In this document: one piece after another, positions 27,300-36,590 of the stretch | How the letters are laid out: the number at the start of each line of letters is the position of its first letter | Numbering within the stretch: position 1 is the stretch's first letter | Source: CAVWCQ01 sp963753545 | GTDB lineage: Bacteria > Chloroflexota > Anaerolineae > Aggregatilineales > Aggregatilineaceae | Direction of reading: 5' to 3' | DNA: 64,000 bases | Assembly (NCBI GenBank): GCA_963753545.1 | Contig: CAVWCQ010000008.1 | Location: forward strand, 1,426,001-1,490,000 | The notes under the pieces: generated by a model | Told to the model about the DNA's origin: nothing | The model's input: only the letters and a program-made list of their open reading frames with translations | Database searches by the model: none | Position numbers and translations under genes: made by a program

Positions 27300-27803
27300 A
27301 TGGCGAATTATATTGGCGTCCCGATCCTGATCCTGGCGGCGCTGCTCAACGCGGCGGTGATGCCCGAACTGCGTATTGGCGGCGGCGCGCCGGATATGGT
27401 CTTCCTGTTTGTGCTGGCGTGGGCGATGATGGCCGATGTGCGCGAGGCGCTGATCTGGGCCATTATTGGTGGCGTGCTGCAAGACGTCTTTTCGATTGTG
27501 CCGCTGGGCACGTCGGCGCTGGGACTGGTTGTCGTCGCCTTTATGGCCGGAACCTTTCTGGGGCGCGTCTCGCGCAATAACTTTATCGTGCCGCCGCTGG
27601 CCGCCGGGGCAGGGACAGTGATCTGCCACCTCTCGGTGCTGCTGGTGATGGGCGCGGTTGGTATGAGCGTGCCGCTTTTCCGGGGCCTGTTTTATGTTAC
27701 AGTGCCGACCATGCTGTATAATGTCGTCTTGATTTTTCCGGTGTTTCGGATGATGGATACGGTTTATCGTTGGTTACATCCCCACCGCACGCGGCTGGAA
27801 TAG
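27300..27803 (+). CDS. mreD: Rod-shape determining protein MreD
   Basis: A 167-residue protein that is almost wholly membrane helices, five by eye, with the MreD-like stretches RIGGGAPDMVFLFVLAWAM and GGVLQDVFSIVPLGTSALG. MreD is thought to stabilise MreC and the elongation complex. Position between mreC and PBP2 settles the call. Confidence 0.9.
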   Translation: MANYIGVPILILAALLNAAVMPELRIGGGAPDMVFLFVLAWAMMADVREALIWAIIGGVLQDVFSIVPLGTSALGLVVVAFMAGTFLGRVSRNNFIVPPLAAGAGTVICHLSVLLVMGAVGMSVPLFRGLFYVTVPTMLYNVVLIFPVFRMMDTVYRWLHPHRTRLE

Positions 27804-27817
27804 TTGTCAGGTGTGTT

Positions 27818-30142
27818 ATGAACAACCGTCATATTCTCCCCTTTCAAGGATGGCGGCTCATTTTCTTTCGAGTCGTGGTCGTGTGTTCACTCTCCGTGCT
27901 GGTCATTCGCATGGGCGATCTGCAATTTGGGCGCGGCGAACAGTTCCGTAAAGACGCCGAAGAAAATCGCCTGCAAATCGAACTGATCGCCGCCCCACGC
28001 GGGCGAGTTTATGATCGGAACAAAGTTCCCCTGGCCAAAAATGACCCTGCCTACAACGTCGCCATCACGCCCGCTCTCCTGCCTGACAACGCGGCGGATA
28101 TTCTGGTCGTCTATAACCGCCTGTCGGCGCTGATCGATGTGCCCGCCACGCGTGCCGTAGCCGACGCCGCGGGCCGCACCACCGAACGCAGCATCGATGA
28201 GATGGTGCGGGAAGGGCAGGGTATCGCGCCGTATCGCCCGGTGATCGTCGCCCAGGACATCCCCTTTGATGTGGCCGCGCAGATTATGGAAGAGTCGCAG
28301 CTTCTGCCCGGCGTTACCGTCAAGGTCGCCTCGGTGCGGCAGTACCCCACCGGGGAGCTGACGGCTCATATTGTAGGCTACCTGGCTCCGATTGGGCCGG
28401 ATGAAGAAGAGCGGCTGCGCGCCCTCGGCTACGATCCCGCCTATGACCGCGTGGGAATTGCCGGGATCGAGGGCTTTTTTGAAGAACAGCTTGCCGGGCA
28501 GCGCGGCCAGGAAACGTGGTCCGCCGACGTGGCTGGGCGCAAGCTCGAACTGCTGGACGAGCAGAACCCGGTGGCAGGAGCCAGCATCCAGTTAACCATC
28601 GATGTCGAGCTGCAGGCTGCCGCCCAGGAAGCGCTCTCCCGCAAGATCAATCTGGTAAACGCCGAAGCGCGGCGCGTCGTCACGCAGCAGGGCGTGGTCA
28701 TCGCCATGAACCCCAACACGGGGGAGATTCTGGCGATGGTCAGTTGGCCCAGCTACGACAACACGCGTTTTGCCCGCGCCATCGATGGCGATTATTACTT
28801 CAGCCAGTTTGGCGATCCGCTGCGGCCCCTGGTCAACCACGCGATCAGCGCTCTCTACCCGCCAGGATCGGTCTGGAAGCTGGTCACAGCGGTCGGCGTG
28901 GTCGAGGAAGGTGTCATCTCGCCGGAAGGCAGGCTCTACGATCCGGGGCGGCTGGTGCTGCCCAATGCCTATGCCCCTCGTGATGAGAGCCGGGGCCAGA
29001 CATTTGTCTGCTGGCTCCGAACAGGACACGGCGAGGTCTGGCTGATCAAGGCTATCGCCCAAAGCTGCGACGTCTATTTTTATCAGGTCGGCGGCGGCAA
29101 TCCCGAGGTTCCCGAAACGACGCTGCGCAAAGGCGGGCTGGGCATCTATGACCTTTACCGCTGGGCGACAGCGCTGGGCATTGGCTCTGAGTTAGGCGTC
29201 GAACTGCCCGGCGAACTGGCGGGCCGTATGCCGGAAAGCCAGTGGAAGCGCCGTAACTACGGGCAAAGCTGGTCAACGGGTGACACGTACAATGCCGCCT
29301 TCGGGCAGGGCTACGTGACCGTCTCCCCGCTGCAACTGATCTCGGCGGTGGCCTCTATCGCCAACGGCGGCACGCTCTACCAGCCGACGATTGTGAAAAA
29401 CCTGCAAGACGCTACCGGGAAGATTATCCAGGACTTCCCGCCGCGCGTGGATCGCACCATTGTGCCGCAGCAGGGGCAGGATGTGGTGCTCACCCTTCAG
29501 GAGGACATGATCATTCATGGCCCGGACAGCCTCGCCTGCCGCTGCGAAGAAAACAGCGACTTTTATAACGCGGCGACCTGCAACCCGGAGACCTATACGG
29601 CCCAGGTGGACCTGGATTCGAACCCGAATGATGACGTTCAAAACATGATCCAATATCATGTCAACGTGCCCTTCAACTACACCTTCAATGGCAATGTCTG
29701 CGACCAGTTGGAGTGGGAAAGCCTCCAGCGTGAGAGCCAGAACCAGGAAGGGGAAACGCAGGATCACTACATCCCGCCCTTTGCCGATCTGTCCACGATG
29801 CAGTTGATTGAGGAAGGCATGCGTCAGGCTGTGACCGAAGGTACGGCTTCCGTTGCCAAGCTGGATTATGTCAACGTCGCGGGCAAAACGGGCACGGCGG
29901 AATACTGCGACGATATCGCTTTTCCGCAGGGGTTGTGTGTGCCGGGGCAGTGGCCCGCTCATGCGTGGTATGTCGGCTACGCGCCTTATGAGAACCCGGA
30001 AATTATCGTGCTGGCCTTCGTCTACAACGGCGGCGAAGGGTCTGGGGTGGCTGCCCCCGTCGTGAAAGACGTGATTGACGCCTATTTCCGGCTGAAGGCG
30101 CAGCGCGCGCACGACCAGACGACAACCGCGGCGGCGCAGTAA
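27818..30142 (+). CDS. mrdA: Penicillin-binding protein 2, class B transpeptidase
   Basis: Crosslinks peptidoglycan during elongation with MreC and RodA. The 774-residue protein has one N-terminal helix (LIFFRVVVVCSLSVLVIR), the PBP dimerisation region (APRGRVYDRN) and a transpeptidase domain with S351-V-W-K354, S416-C-D418 and K690-T-G-T. The family segment with FVCW..GHG is present. Between the SxN and KTG motifs lies a long extra segment (about residues 570-650) holding four cysteines, with two more just after KTG, suggesting disulfides outside the cell. ATG at 27818 is preferred to an upstream in-frame start because the shorter form matches the family. Confidence 0.93.
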   Translation: MNNRHILPFQGWRLIFFRVVVVCSLSVLVIRMGDLQFGRGEQFRKDAEENRLQIELIAAPRGRVYDRNKVPLAKNDPAYNVAITPALLPDNAADILVVYNRLSALIDVPATRAVADAAGRTTERSIDEMVREGQGIAPYRPVIVAQDIPFDVAAQIMEESQLLPGVTVKVASVRQYPTGELTAHIVGYLAPIGPDEEERLRALGYDPAYDRVGIAGIEGFFEEQLAGQRGQETWSADVAGRKLELLDEQNPVAGASIQLTIDVELQAAAQEALSRKINLVNAEARRVVTQQGVVIAMNPNTGEILAMVSWPSYDNTRFARAIDGDYYFSQFGDPLRPLVNHAISALYPPGSVWKLVTAVGVVEEGVISPEGRLYDPGRLVLPNAYAPRDESRGQTFVCWLRTGHGEVWLIKAIAQSCDVYFYQVGGGNPEVPETTLRKGGLGIYDLYRWATALGIGSELGVELPGELAGRMPESQWKRRNYGQSWSTGDTYNAAFGQGYVTVSPLQLISAVASIANGGTLYQPTIVKNLQDATGKIIQDFPPRVDRTIVPQQGQDVVLTLQEDMIIHGPDSLACRCEENSDFYNAATCNPETYTAQVDLDSNPNDDVQNMIQYHVNVPFNYTFNGNVCDQLEWESLQRESQNQEGETQDHYIPPFADLSTMQLIEEGMRQAVTEGTASVAKLDYVNVAGKTGTAEYCDDIAFPQGLCVPGQWPAHAWYVGYAPYENPEIIVLAFVYNGGEGSGVAAPVVKDVIDAYFRLKAQRAHDQTTTAAAQ

Positions 30143-30147
30143 ACATA

Positions 30148-30345
30148 ATGGCAAAAAAAATCATTCTCCAATCGGTGATTACCTGCCCTCAGTGTGGTTT
30201 TGCCAAAGAAGAAACCATGCCGCTGGATAGTTGTCAGTTTTTGTATCGCTGTACCAACTGTCAAACGGTTCTGCGCCCTAAGCCGGGTGATTGCTGTGTG
30301 TTTTGCTCCTATGGCAGTCATCCGTGCCCATCTAAACAGCAATAA
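30148..30345 (+). CDS. Small zinc-ribbon protein (GDCCVFCSYG type)
   Basis: A 65-residue protein with eight cysteines. CPQCGF and CTNC form a zinc ribbon, and the second half reads GDCCVFCSYGSHPCP, a motif found in a small conserved family that often appears with heavy-metal or redox genes. Function unknown. It starts 5 bases after the PBP2 stop and is likely in the same transcript, which is unusual for this family. Confidence 0.78.
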   Translation: MAKKIILQSVITCPQCGFAKEETMPLDSCQFLYRCTNCQTVLRPKPGDCCVFCSYGSHPCPSKQQ

Positions 30346-30463
30346 CCCCCAAATCTGAGAGGTATTGACACTCTAGCCAGCCCGCCCTGATAGCTTTTGA
30401 GAGGCGGAGTTGGCTAGAGTTGTTTTCATTCATTTCACTCATCTTGCACAACAAAGGGGACTT

Positions 30464-31745
30464 ATGGCTATCACTGCTCCCTCACTCGCGAGTCGCGAGA
30501 CTCGGGCGAACCGAGAGGTTCGCTTGGAAGCTGCCTTCCAACCGCGCGCGCTGCGTTATGCTCATATCACCGGCTGGGGTATGGCGCTTCCCGACAAGAT
30601 CATGCCCAATGCCGATTTTGAAGCATTGGTTCACACCAGCGACCAGTGGATTTATGCGCGCACGGGGATTTGCCAGCGCCGTATCGCGGAGCCGGGCGAG
30701 ACGACCACTACGTTAGCGATTCGGGCGGCTCGGCAGGCACTTGCCACCGCCGATATTCTGCCCGCCGAAGTCGATTTTATCATCGTAGCCACCTCCACCC
30801 CGGAATATATCTTCCCCAGCACGGCGAGTCTCGTCCAGGATGCGATTGGCGCGATCAATGCCGGGGGCAGCGATGTCGCCGCCGCCTGCGCGGGCTTTAT
30901 GTACGCGCTCGATCTGGCGGTTGGCAAGGTGCGGTCCGGCAGCGCGAACACGGTGCTGGTCATTGGCGCGGAAACGATGAGCCGCGTCCTGGACTGGAAA
31001 GATCGTAAAACGTGCATCCTCTTTGGGGATGGGGCGGGGGCGGTTGTTTTGCAGGGCAGCGATAGGCCGGGCGGTATGCTGAGCAGCCAGCTTGGCTCCG
31101 ATGGCTCTGGCTGGGATCTGCTCACCCTGCCGACGGTCAACAGCCAGAGCACCTATCTGCTGGACGGTCTGCACCAGATGCACACCCTCTACATGGAAGG
31201 GCGCTGTGTGTTCAAATTTGCCGCCGAAACGATTCCGTATGGTTTGAAAACTGTCCTGGACCGCGTCGGGCTGGGCATGGATGACCTGGATATCCTGATC
31301 CCGCACCAGGCGAACCAGCGCATCCTGGAAGCGGCGGCGAAACGCATGAATTTCCCAGCGGAGAAAATCTTCAGCAACCTGGAACGATATGGCAATACGT
31401 CCGCCGCGTCGATTCCGATTGCTATCTGTGAAGCAGCGCAGGCAGGCCGGTTGCAGCCGGGATATCTGGTCGGGCTGGTCGGCTTTGGCGGCGGGCTGTC
31501 GTGGGGGGCCGCCGTGATCGAATGGGGGGTCGAACGGGCAGCGCGCGCCGCGCCCGGTCTATGCCCTGCGCTCCAGCCTTCGGCACGGGCAGCGCCAGGA
31601 GCAGTATTTCCGCGCCAAAGTGCGCCGGACGTGGCTCCATTACTGGCGGCGCTGGTCGGTTAATTCTCCCAAGGCGACGCTGCGCCGCTGGCGTCGGCGG
31701 TTATTCCACACGCCTCACAAACCACAAACGGCTTCCGCCGAATGA
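30464..31745 (+). CDS. 3-oxoacyl-ACP synthase III (FabH-like), one probable frame break near the end
   Basis: FabH condenses acyl-CoA with malonyl-ACP to start fatty-acid chains. The catalytic triad is present: C142 in AAACAGFMYAL, H281 in IPHQANQRI and N311 in RYGNTSAAS. Residues 1-360 cover the full thiolase fold. The ATG at 30464 has AAAGGGG upstream. In one frame the gene stops at 31663 with an Ala/Pro-rich end; a change near 31550 gives instead a basic tail (RPVYALRSSLRHGQ, RTWLHYWRRW) ending at 31745, which looks more protein-like. Non-FabH ketosynthases of the same fold are an alternative, as no other fatty-acid genes are adjacent. Confidence 0.87.
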
Positions 31746-31803
31746 ATTGATGGTGAAGCGCGGCGTATATCCTGATCTCATCATTGCTGCCGGAGTCACG
31801 GAA

Positions 31804-31834
31804 GGGGCGGTGCTTGACACCGCCCCTGGTTTTT
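31804..31834 (+). terminator. Rho-independent terminator
   Basis: A perfect 9-bp stem GGGGCGGTG/CACCGCCCC with a 5-base loop is followed by TGGTTTTT. It ends the mreB-to-fabH transcript before minC. Confidence 0.88.
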
Positions 31835-31931
31835 CCCCCTCGCCACAAGCTTCGTTGTGCGCACAATAGCGTCCCTGCTAAAAATGGATATAGTAGAGGG
31901 TAGCGGCGCAACCAGCGCCAGCGACGCGCGA

Positions 31932-31961
31932 CCTTTCACCGAAAGGCGGCCTTTCTGCGAA
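31932..31961 (+). promoter_or_regulatory. Alternating hairpin array before minC
   Basis: CCTTTC-acc-GAAAGG-cgg-CCTTTC-tgc-GAAAG alternates complementary arms, so two mutually exclusive hairpin pairings are possible in the minC leader. It ends 17 bases before the start codon. Confidence 0.4.
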
Positions 31962-31977
31962 AGAGCAGACACGACAA

Positions 31978-32679
31978 ATGGACGACTCCATTACGCTTAA
32001 AGGGATCAAACAAGGGCTGTTAGTGACTATCAAGCCGGATGGCCGCTGGTCCGATGTGACCGCGCGCCTGATGTCCCTCATCGATTCACAGAGTGGATTT
32101 TTTAAAGGGGCGCAGTTTACCCTCGCCCTCGGCGAACGCGAAGTGCGCCGCCACGAACTCGCTAATGTCCAGAATTTGCTTGCCAAGCGCGAAGTCGCGC
32201 TGCTGGCGGTACTCAGCGAAAGCGCCGCGACCATTGGATCGGCGCGCAAACTCGGCCTGAAAACCGATCTCTCGAATATCGAACTCGAATCAAAAGATGT
32301 GGAGCCGCCGGTTTCGTCGCTCAAGCCGCCGCCCATTGACCCGGAGGAGCGCGGCACAGACGGCGTGTTGATCCAGCACACGCTGCGCAACGGGCGGACG
32401 GTCCACAGCGAGGGGCATGTCGTCGTCCTGGGCGACGTCAACGCCGGGGCCATGATTATTGCTGGGGGCGATGTCGTCGTCTGGGGACGGCTGCGCGGGA
32501 CGGTTCACGCCGGGGTACATGGCAACGAGGGCGCGGTCGTCTGCGCGCTCGATCTGGCCCCGACGCAGCTTCGTATCGCCGGGCACATCACCATTTCACC
32601 GGAAGACAAGCGCCGCAAACCTCGGCCCGAAAAAGCGCTGGTGCGCAACGGGCGGATCGAGGCAGAGGCGTGGGAATAG
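31978..32679 (+). CDS. minC: Septum-site inhibitor MinC
   Basis: MinC blocks FtsZ ring formation away from midcell. The 233-residue protein has the N-terminal MinC_N-like domain (about 1-100, start ITLKGIKQGLLVTI), a Pro-rich linker, and the C-terminal beta-helix (RNGRTVHSEGHVVVLGDVNAGAMIIAGG, VWGRLRGTVHAG) that binds MinD. It heads a minCDE operon with 33 bases to minD. Confidence 0.93.
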   Translation: MDDSITLKGIKQGLLVTIKPDGRWSDVTARLMSLIDSQSGFFKGAQFTLALGEREVRRHELANVQNLLAKREVALLAVLSESAATIGSARKLGLKTDLSNIELESKDVEPPVSSLKPPPIDPEERGTDGVLIQHTLRNGRTVHSEGHVVVLGDVNAGAMIIAGGDVVVWGRLRGTVHAGVHGNEGAVVCALDLAPTQLRIAGHITISPEDKRRKPRPEKALVRNGRIEAEAWE

Positions 32680-32712
32680 GGAACAGTTTACTTCAATAGG
32701 AAAGGGTTTTGG

Positions 32713-33528
32713 ATGGGGGCTAGAGTTATTACTGTTACCTCCGGTAAGGGAGGGGTGGGCAAGACAACAGCAACTGCAAATCTGGCGGTGGCGCTGGCTA
32801 GTTTGAATCGCAGGGTGGTCTGCATTGACGCCGATATCGGCCTGCGCAATCTGGACGTGGTGATGGGCCTGGAAAACCGGATTGTTTATGATCTGGTTGA
32901 TGTGATTGAGGGCCGCTGCAAACTGCGGCAGGCGATGATCAAGGATAAGCGCTTGCCAGACCTGTACCTGCTGCCGGCGGCGCAAACCCGCGATAAAACA
33001 GCGGTCAGCCCCCAGGATATGTTGGCTATTGCCAACCAACTGCGTGAGAGTTATGACTTTATCATAATTGACAGTCCCGCCGGGATCGAGTGGGGCTTCC
33101 GCAATGCGCTGGCTCCTGCCGACGAGGTGATCGTCATCACCAATCCCGAAGTGTCTGCCGTGCGCGATGCTGACCGGATTATCGGTTTGGTCGAGGCGGA
33201 GGAGCGCAAGATTCCGACCAGTCTGGTGATCAATCGTGTGAAGCCAGAGATGATCCGCAAGGGCGATATGCTCTCCGTCAACGACGTGCTGGAAATTCTC
33301 TCGATCCGGCTGCTGGGGGTTATTCCCGAAGATGAGGGGATTCTTGTCTCATCCAACCGGGGACAGCCGCTGGCGTTTGACAGCGAGAAAAACGCGGCGG
33401 GAGACGCATTCCGTAATATTGCCCGGCGCATCACAGGTGAAAAAGTCCCCTTGATGACATTTGACCAAAAAGGCGGGTTCTTCAAGCGGCTGTCGCGGGT
33501 CTTCGGGTCGTCCGATTCAAATGGCTAG
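32713..33528 (+). CDS. minD: Septum-site ATPase MinD
   Basis: MinD is a membrane-binding ATPase that recruits MinC. The 271-residue protein has the deviant Walker A GKGGVGKTTATANLA with signature K12 and K17, CIDADIGLRNLD, and FIIIDSPAGIE. The last residues (GFFKRLSRVFG) form the amphipathic membrane-targeting helix. Between minC and minE, with normal length. Confidence 0.96.
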   Translation: MGARVITVTSGKGGVGKTTATANLAVALASLNRRVVCIDADIGLRNLDVVMGLENRIVYDLVDVIEGRCKLRQAMIKDKRLPDLYLLPAAQTRDKTAVSPQDMLAIANQLRESYDFIIIDSPAGIEWGFRNALAPADEVIVITNPEVSAVRDADRIIGLVEAEERKIPTSLVINRVKPEMIRKGDMLSVNDVLEILSIRLLGVIPEDEGILVSSNRGQPLAFDSEKNAAGDAFRNIARRITGEKVPLMTFDQKGGFFKRLSRVFGSSDSNG

Positions 33529-33546
33529 TGATTAGGGGCAAGGCAC

Positions 33547-33924
33547 ATGGCTTCTTTACTGGAACGATTGTTAGGACGCAGAGAACCGACCAGCGCCGAA
33601 GTTGCCCGTGAGCGGCTCAAGCTGGTCCTGGTGACGGACCGCAGCGAACTCTCTCCTGAAAAACTGGAGCAGATGCAGGCGGAAATTATCGGTGTGATCC
33701 GCCGCTATTTGCAGATCGACGAGCATCAGGTTCACATCAAACTGGAACAGCGCGAGCGTTCAAACTATCTGGTTGCGGATATTCCACTCGTGCGCGATCA
33801 TCCAAACTATGGCGAACCCTCGGAGAAGCCGCTTGCGCGCGCCGATCCGCCGGAGCCTGTCGAACTGCAAACGGATACGCAGCCCAAGAAGCCCAGCGAA
33901 CCGCCTGCCTCTGAGTCGGTCTGA
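33547..33924 (+). CDS. minE: Cell-division topological factor MinE
   Basis: MinE stimulates the MinD ATPase and drives pole-to-pole movement. The 125-residue protein starts with the membrane-binding segment MASLLERLLG, followed by the MinD-contacting helix (ARERLKLVLVTDRSELS) and the dimer domain (IRRYLQIDEHQVHIKLE). The last 40 residues are Pro/Glu-rich and extra compared with the usual ~90-residue length. Confidence 0.93.
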   Translation: MASLLERLLGRREPTSAEVARERLKLVLVTDRSELSPEKLEQMQAEIIGVIRRYLQIDEHQVHIKLEQRERSNYLVADIPLVRDHPNYGEPSEKPLARADPPEPVELQTDTQPKKPSEPPASESV

Positions 33925-33964
33925 CTCGTCCTCCAATCTGCTTGCGAAAAGTGTGAGCCATGTG

Positions 33965-33988
33965 GCGCAGTGATCCTGCGCTTTTTTG
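33965..33988 (+). terminator. Rho-independent terminator after minE
   Basis: A 6-bp stem GCGCAG/CTGCGC with loop TGATC is followed by six T. A TATAAT at 34000-34005 just beyond suggests that rodA has its own promoter. Confidence 0.8.
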
Positions 33989-34037
33989 CTGGTGGATGAT
34001 ATAATGGCCCGCGAAACCAAGCGGGTAGGTAGTTTTT

Positions 34038-35147
34038 ATGCGAGCGACGAAACCAAGTATCTGGCGTGATTTTGACTTTGTACTGTTAGGGACAACCCTG
34101 CTGCTGATCATCATTGGCATCCTGATGATTCGCAGCGCGACGATGAATGCCGTTGACACGGACCTGATCAACCGCGTGCCGAGCCAGATCCGCTTTACGA
34201 TTGTCGGCATGATCATCGTTTTTGTCGTAGGGGCAATGGATTACCGGCTGCTGGGCAGCCTGCATGGGTTTTTGTACGGATTCATGGTGTTCATCCTGGG
34301 CCTTGTTGCCGCGCTGGGCGTGGTGGGCGCGGCAGGCGCGCAAAGCTGGCTGAACGTTGGCTTGCAGGTGCAGCCCTCCGAACTGGGCAAGATGCTGCTG
34401 GTGATCACGCTGGGGCAGCACCTCGCCGATCATTACGAAACGATGGGCAGCCTCAAAACCGTGCTGCGCTCGCTGCTGCATATCGCCGTCCCGACGGGCA
34501 TGATCTTCATCCAGCCAGACCTGGGCACGACGACGGTGATCATGTTCGTCTGGTTCGTCATGATCTGGGCGGCGGGACTCCGTTTTAAACACCTCGCCCT
34601 CTTTTTGATGATTGGTCTGGCGCTGATGCCCGTGCTGTGGGTCAACATGGCCGATTATCAGAAACAGCGTATCGTCTCGTTCATTGATCCCGGTGCGGAC
34701 AAAGACGCCCAATACAACATCGACCAGGCTCTGATCAGCATCGGATCGGGCGGGCTGGCCGGTAAGGGTTATACCAATGGATCGCAGACGCAGGGCCGCT
34801 TTTTGCGGGTGCGCCACACCGACTTTATCTTCAGCGTGATTGCGGAAGAAATGGGTTTTGTCGGCGGGGTGATCGTCATCTCGTTAATGGGCGTCGTCAT
34901 CTGGCGCTGTTTGCGCGTGGCGGCGCAGGCATCCGACCCCCTGGGCAGCGTGATTTGTTATGGCGTCGGCGGCATGATCTTTTTCCAAACAATGGTGTCC
35001 ATCGGCATGAATCTGAGCATTCTGCCCGTGACGGGGCTTACGCTGCCGTTTGTGAGTTCCGGCGGGTCGTCGCTGGTGACGATGCTGATCGGGATCGGGC
35101 TGGTGGAAAGTGTGAGTATGCGCCGCCGCGTGCGCGAATTTGTGTAA
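34038..35147 (+). CDS. rodA: RodA/FtsW-family peptidoglycan polymerase
   Basis: A SEDS-family glycosyltransferase that polymerises lipid II, normally working with a class B PBP. The 369-residue protein has about ten helices. Family marks are the QPSELGK stretch, QPDLGTT in the large loop region, and VTGLTLPFVSSGGSS near the end. The nearby PBP2 and mre genes favour RodA over FtsW, but sequence alone by eye cannot separate them. A VRHTDFIFSVIAEEMGF stretch is typical of both. Confidence 0.9.
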   Translation: MRATKPSIWRDFDFVLLGTTLLLIIIGILMIRSATMNAVDTDLINRVPSQIRFTIVGMIIVFVVGAMDYRLLGSLHGFLYGFMVFILGLVAALGVVGAAGAQSWLNVGLQVQPSELGKMLLVITLGQHLADHYETMGSLKTVLRSLLHIAVPTGMIFIQPDLGTTTVIMFVWFVMIWAAGLRFKHLALFLMIGLALMPVLWVNMADYQKQRIVSFIDPGADKDAQYNIDQALISIGSGGLAGKGYTNGSQTQGRFLRVRHTDFIFSVIAEEMGFVGGVIVISLMGVVIWRCLRVAAQASDPLGSVICYGVGGMIFFQTMVSIGMNLSILPVTGLTLPFVSSGGSSLVTMLIGIGLVESVSMRRRVREFV

Positions 35148-35194
35148 AGCACGGCACATTTTTTTGTTTTCTACCGCAACAGGGGGATTTCAAA

Positions 35195-35785
35195 TTGAAA
35201 GCGTTGAAGGTAATCGGCGTACTGGCTGTGGTCTGTCTGGTCGGGATCGTCGCTGTTGTGCTGATCGGCGGCTATCTGAACAATAAAGAGCGCGACGCGG
35301 TCAAAAAAGCCTACGGCAGTGATGTCGCCAAAATGTGCGATCCGGCGGCAGGCGGCACGGCAGACAGCGCTAATCTGCCCGCCGGGGCGCGCCCATTTTT
35401 GATTGTCGTGCTCGAGGAAGGTGACAGCATGCGCCACGACTGGCACAAAGACCTCGCCAGCCAGTATAAAGCCGGTAATAAAGATGAACTCGATGTAGTC
35501 GTCTGTGTCAAGGAACGCACCGAAAAACTCGAAGCCTGTGAATACACGACCAGCGGCGATACCAAAAACGGCAAAGTCGACTTTACGGTAGACCGCAAAC
35601 AGCGCTTTGCCGATCTCGTGCTGCTCAACGCGTCAACAGGCCTGCGGATCGCGGAACTGACCGTCGACGGGGAAATCCCCGGCCCATGCCCGTCCCAGGC
35701 GCGCAGCACGACCCCTGATCTGGTTGGCAAAGAGGTGAGCTACAACGACTTTATGATCGCAGTCGAGCCATTCATCAAGGAATAG
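35195..35785 (+). CDS. Hypothetical membrane-anchored protein
   Basis: A 196-residue protein with one N-terminal helix (VIGVLAVVCLVGIVAVVLIGG) and a soluble domain probably outside the cell. Four cysteines (in KMCDP, VVCVKE, EACEY and PCPSQ) could form two disulfides. The start is TTG at 35195 with GGGGGA seven bases upstream; longer readings overlap rodA. I do not recognise a family. It follows rodA by 47 bases on the same strand and might share its transcript. Confidence 0.65.
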   Translation: MKALKVIGVLAVVCLVGIVAVVLIGGYLNNKERDAVKKAYGSDVAKMCDPAAGGTADSANLPAGARPFLIVVLEEGDSMRHDWHKDLASQYKAGNKDELDVVVCVKERTEKLEACEYTTSGDTKNGKVDFTVDRKQRFADLVLLNASTGLRIAELTVDGEIPGPCPSQARSTTPDLVGKEVSYNDFMIAVEPFIKE

Positions 35786-35875
35786 AAGGGTTTGCTTCTC
35801 ACCCGAGCCAGTACTATGATCTTGGAGCAACAGGGCGTTGGCCCTCGCTGATCTGGCGAATGGAGGAACAAAGCT

Positions 35876-36550
35876 ATGCAAGTTACCTTGAAGCACCAGC
35901 CATCCTATACCCTCGCAGTCGTAACGCTGGCCTCAAACGAAGAAGTGCAGGTTGAACCGGGCGCAATGGTGAGCTTTAGCGACGGCGTAGCCATCCAGAC
36001 CGAAGCCAAAGGTGGTTTGATGGGCGGTCTGAAGCGCGCGATTGCCGGTGAGAGTTTCTTCCAGAACAAATATCAGGCTCCAGGGCAGGGCGGCGAGATC
36101 ACGCTGGCCCAGTCGCTGCCGGGTGACATGAAGGTGCTGCAAATCGGGCAGGGCGAGTTCCGGCTGCAAAGCGGCGCGTATATCGCCAGTGAAATGGGCG
36201 TAACCACCGACGCCAAGTGGGGCGGCGGTAAGGGTTTTTTTGGCAGCGGCAGCCTGATCCTGCTCAACGTGGGCGGTCAGGGCCAGATTCTGATCGGCTG
36301 TTATGGCGCGATGGAAGAGCGTGTGCTCAACCCCGGCCAGAAATACACCGTGGACACCGGGCATATTGTCGGCTTCGACGCGACGATCACCTTTAATGTC
36401 AGGCGCGTCGGCGGCTGGAAGTCCACCCTCCTCAGCGGTGAGGGATTGGTCTGCGAACTGATGGGGCCGGGGCGCGTCCTGATGCAGACCCGTTCGGAAG
36501 AAGCCTTCGTCAACTGGCTGCTCCCCAAAATTCCAACCAAGAGCAGCTAG
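35876..36550 (+). CDS. AIM24 / TIGR00266-family protein
   Basis: A 224-residue beta-rich protein with the family features: start YTLAVVTLASNEEVQVEPGAM, the central GESFFQNKY, the Gly-rich WGGGKGFFGSGSLILLNV, and VDTGHIVGFDATITFNV. Members of this family (mitochondrial AIM24, bacterial TIGR00266) are soluble or membrane-associated proteins of unknown function. AUG has TGGAGGAAC upstream. Single gene with its own terminator. Confidence 0.9.
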   Translation: MQVTLKHQPSYTLAVVTLASNEEVQVEPGAMVSFSDGVAIQTEAKGGLMGGLKRAIAGESFFQNKYQAPGQGGEITLAQSLPGDMKVLQIGQGEFRLQSGAYIASEMGVTTDAKWGGGKGFFGSGSLILLNVGGQGQILIGCYGAMEERVLNPGQKYTVDTGHIVGFDATITFNVRRVGGWKSTLLSGEGLVCELMGPGRVLMQTRSEEAFVNWLLPKIPTKSS

Positions 36551-36558
36551 GTTTTGCG

Positions 36559-36590
36559 GGGGCGGATTAAAAAACACCGCCCCTGTTTTT
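36559..36590 (+). terminator. Rho-independent terminator
   Basis: GGGGCGG and CCGCCCC arms with an 11-base A-rich loop, followed by TGTTTTT. Confidence 0.85.

Noticed and set aside
27021..27629. Long minus-strand frames within mreC/mreD
   Set aside because: Shadow of the mre genes; no ribosome site or family match.
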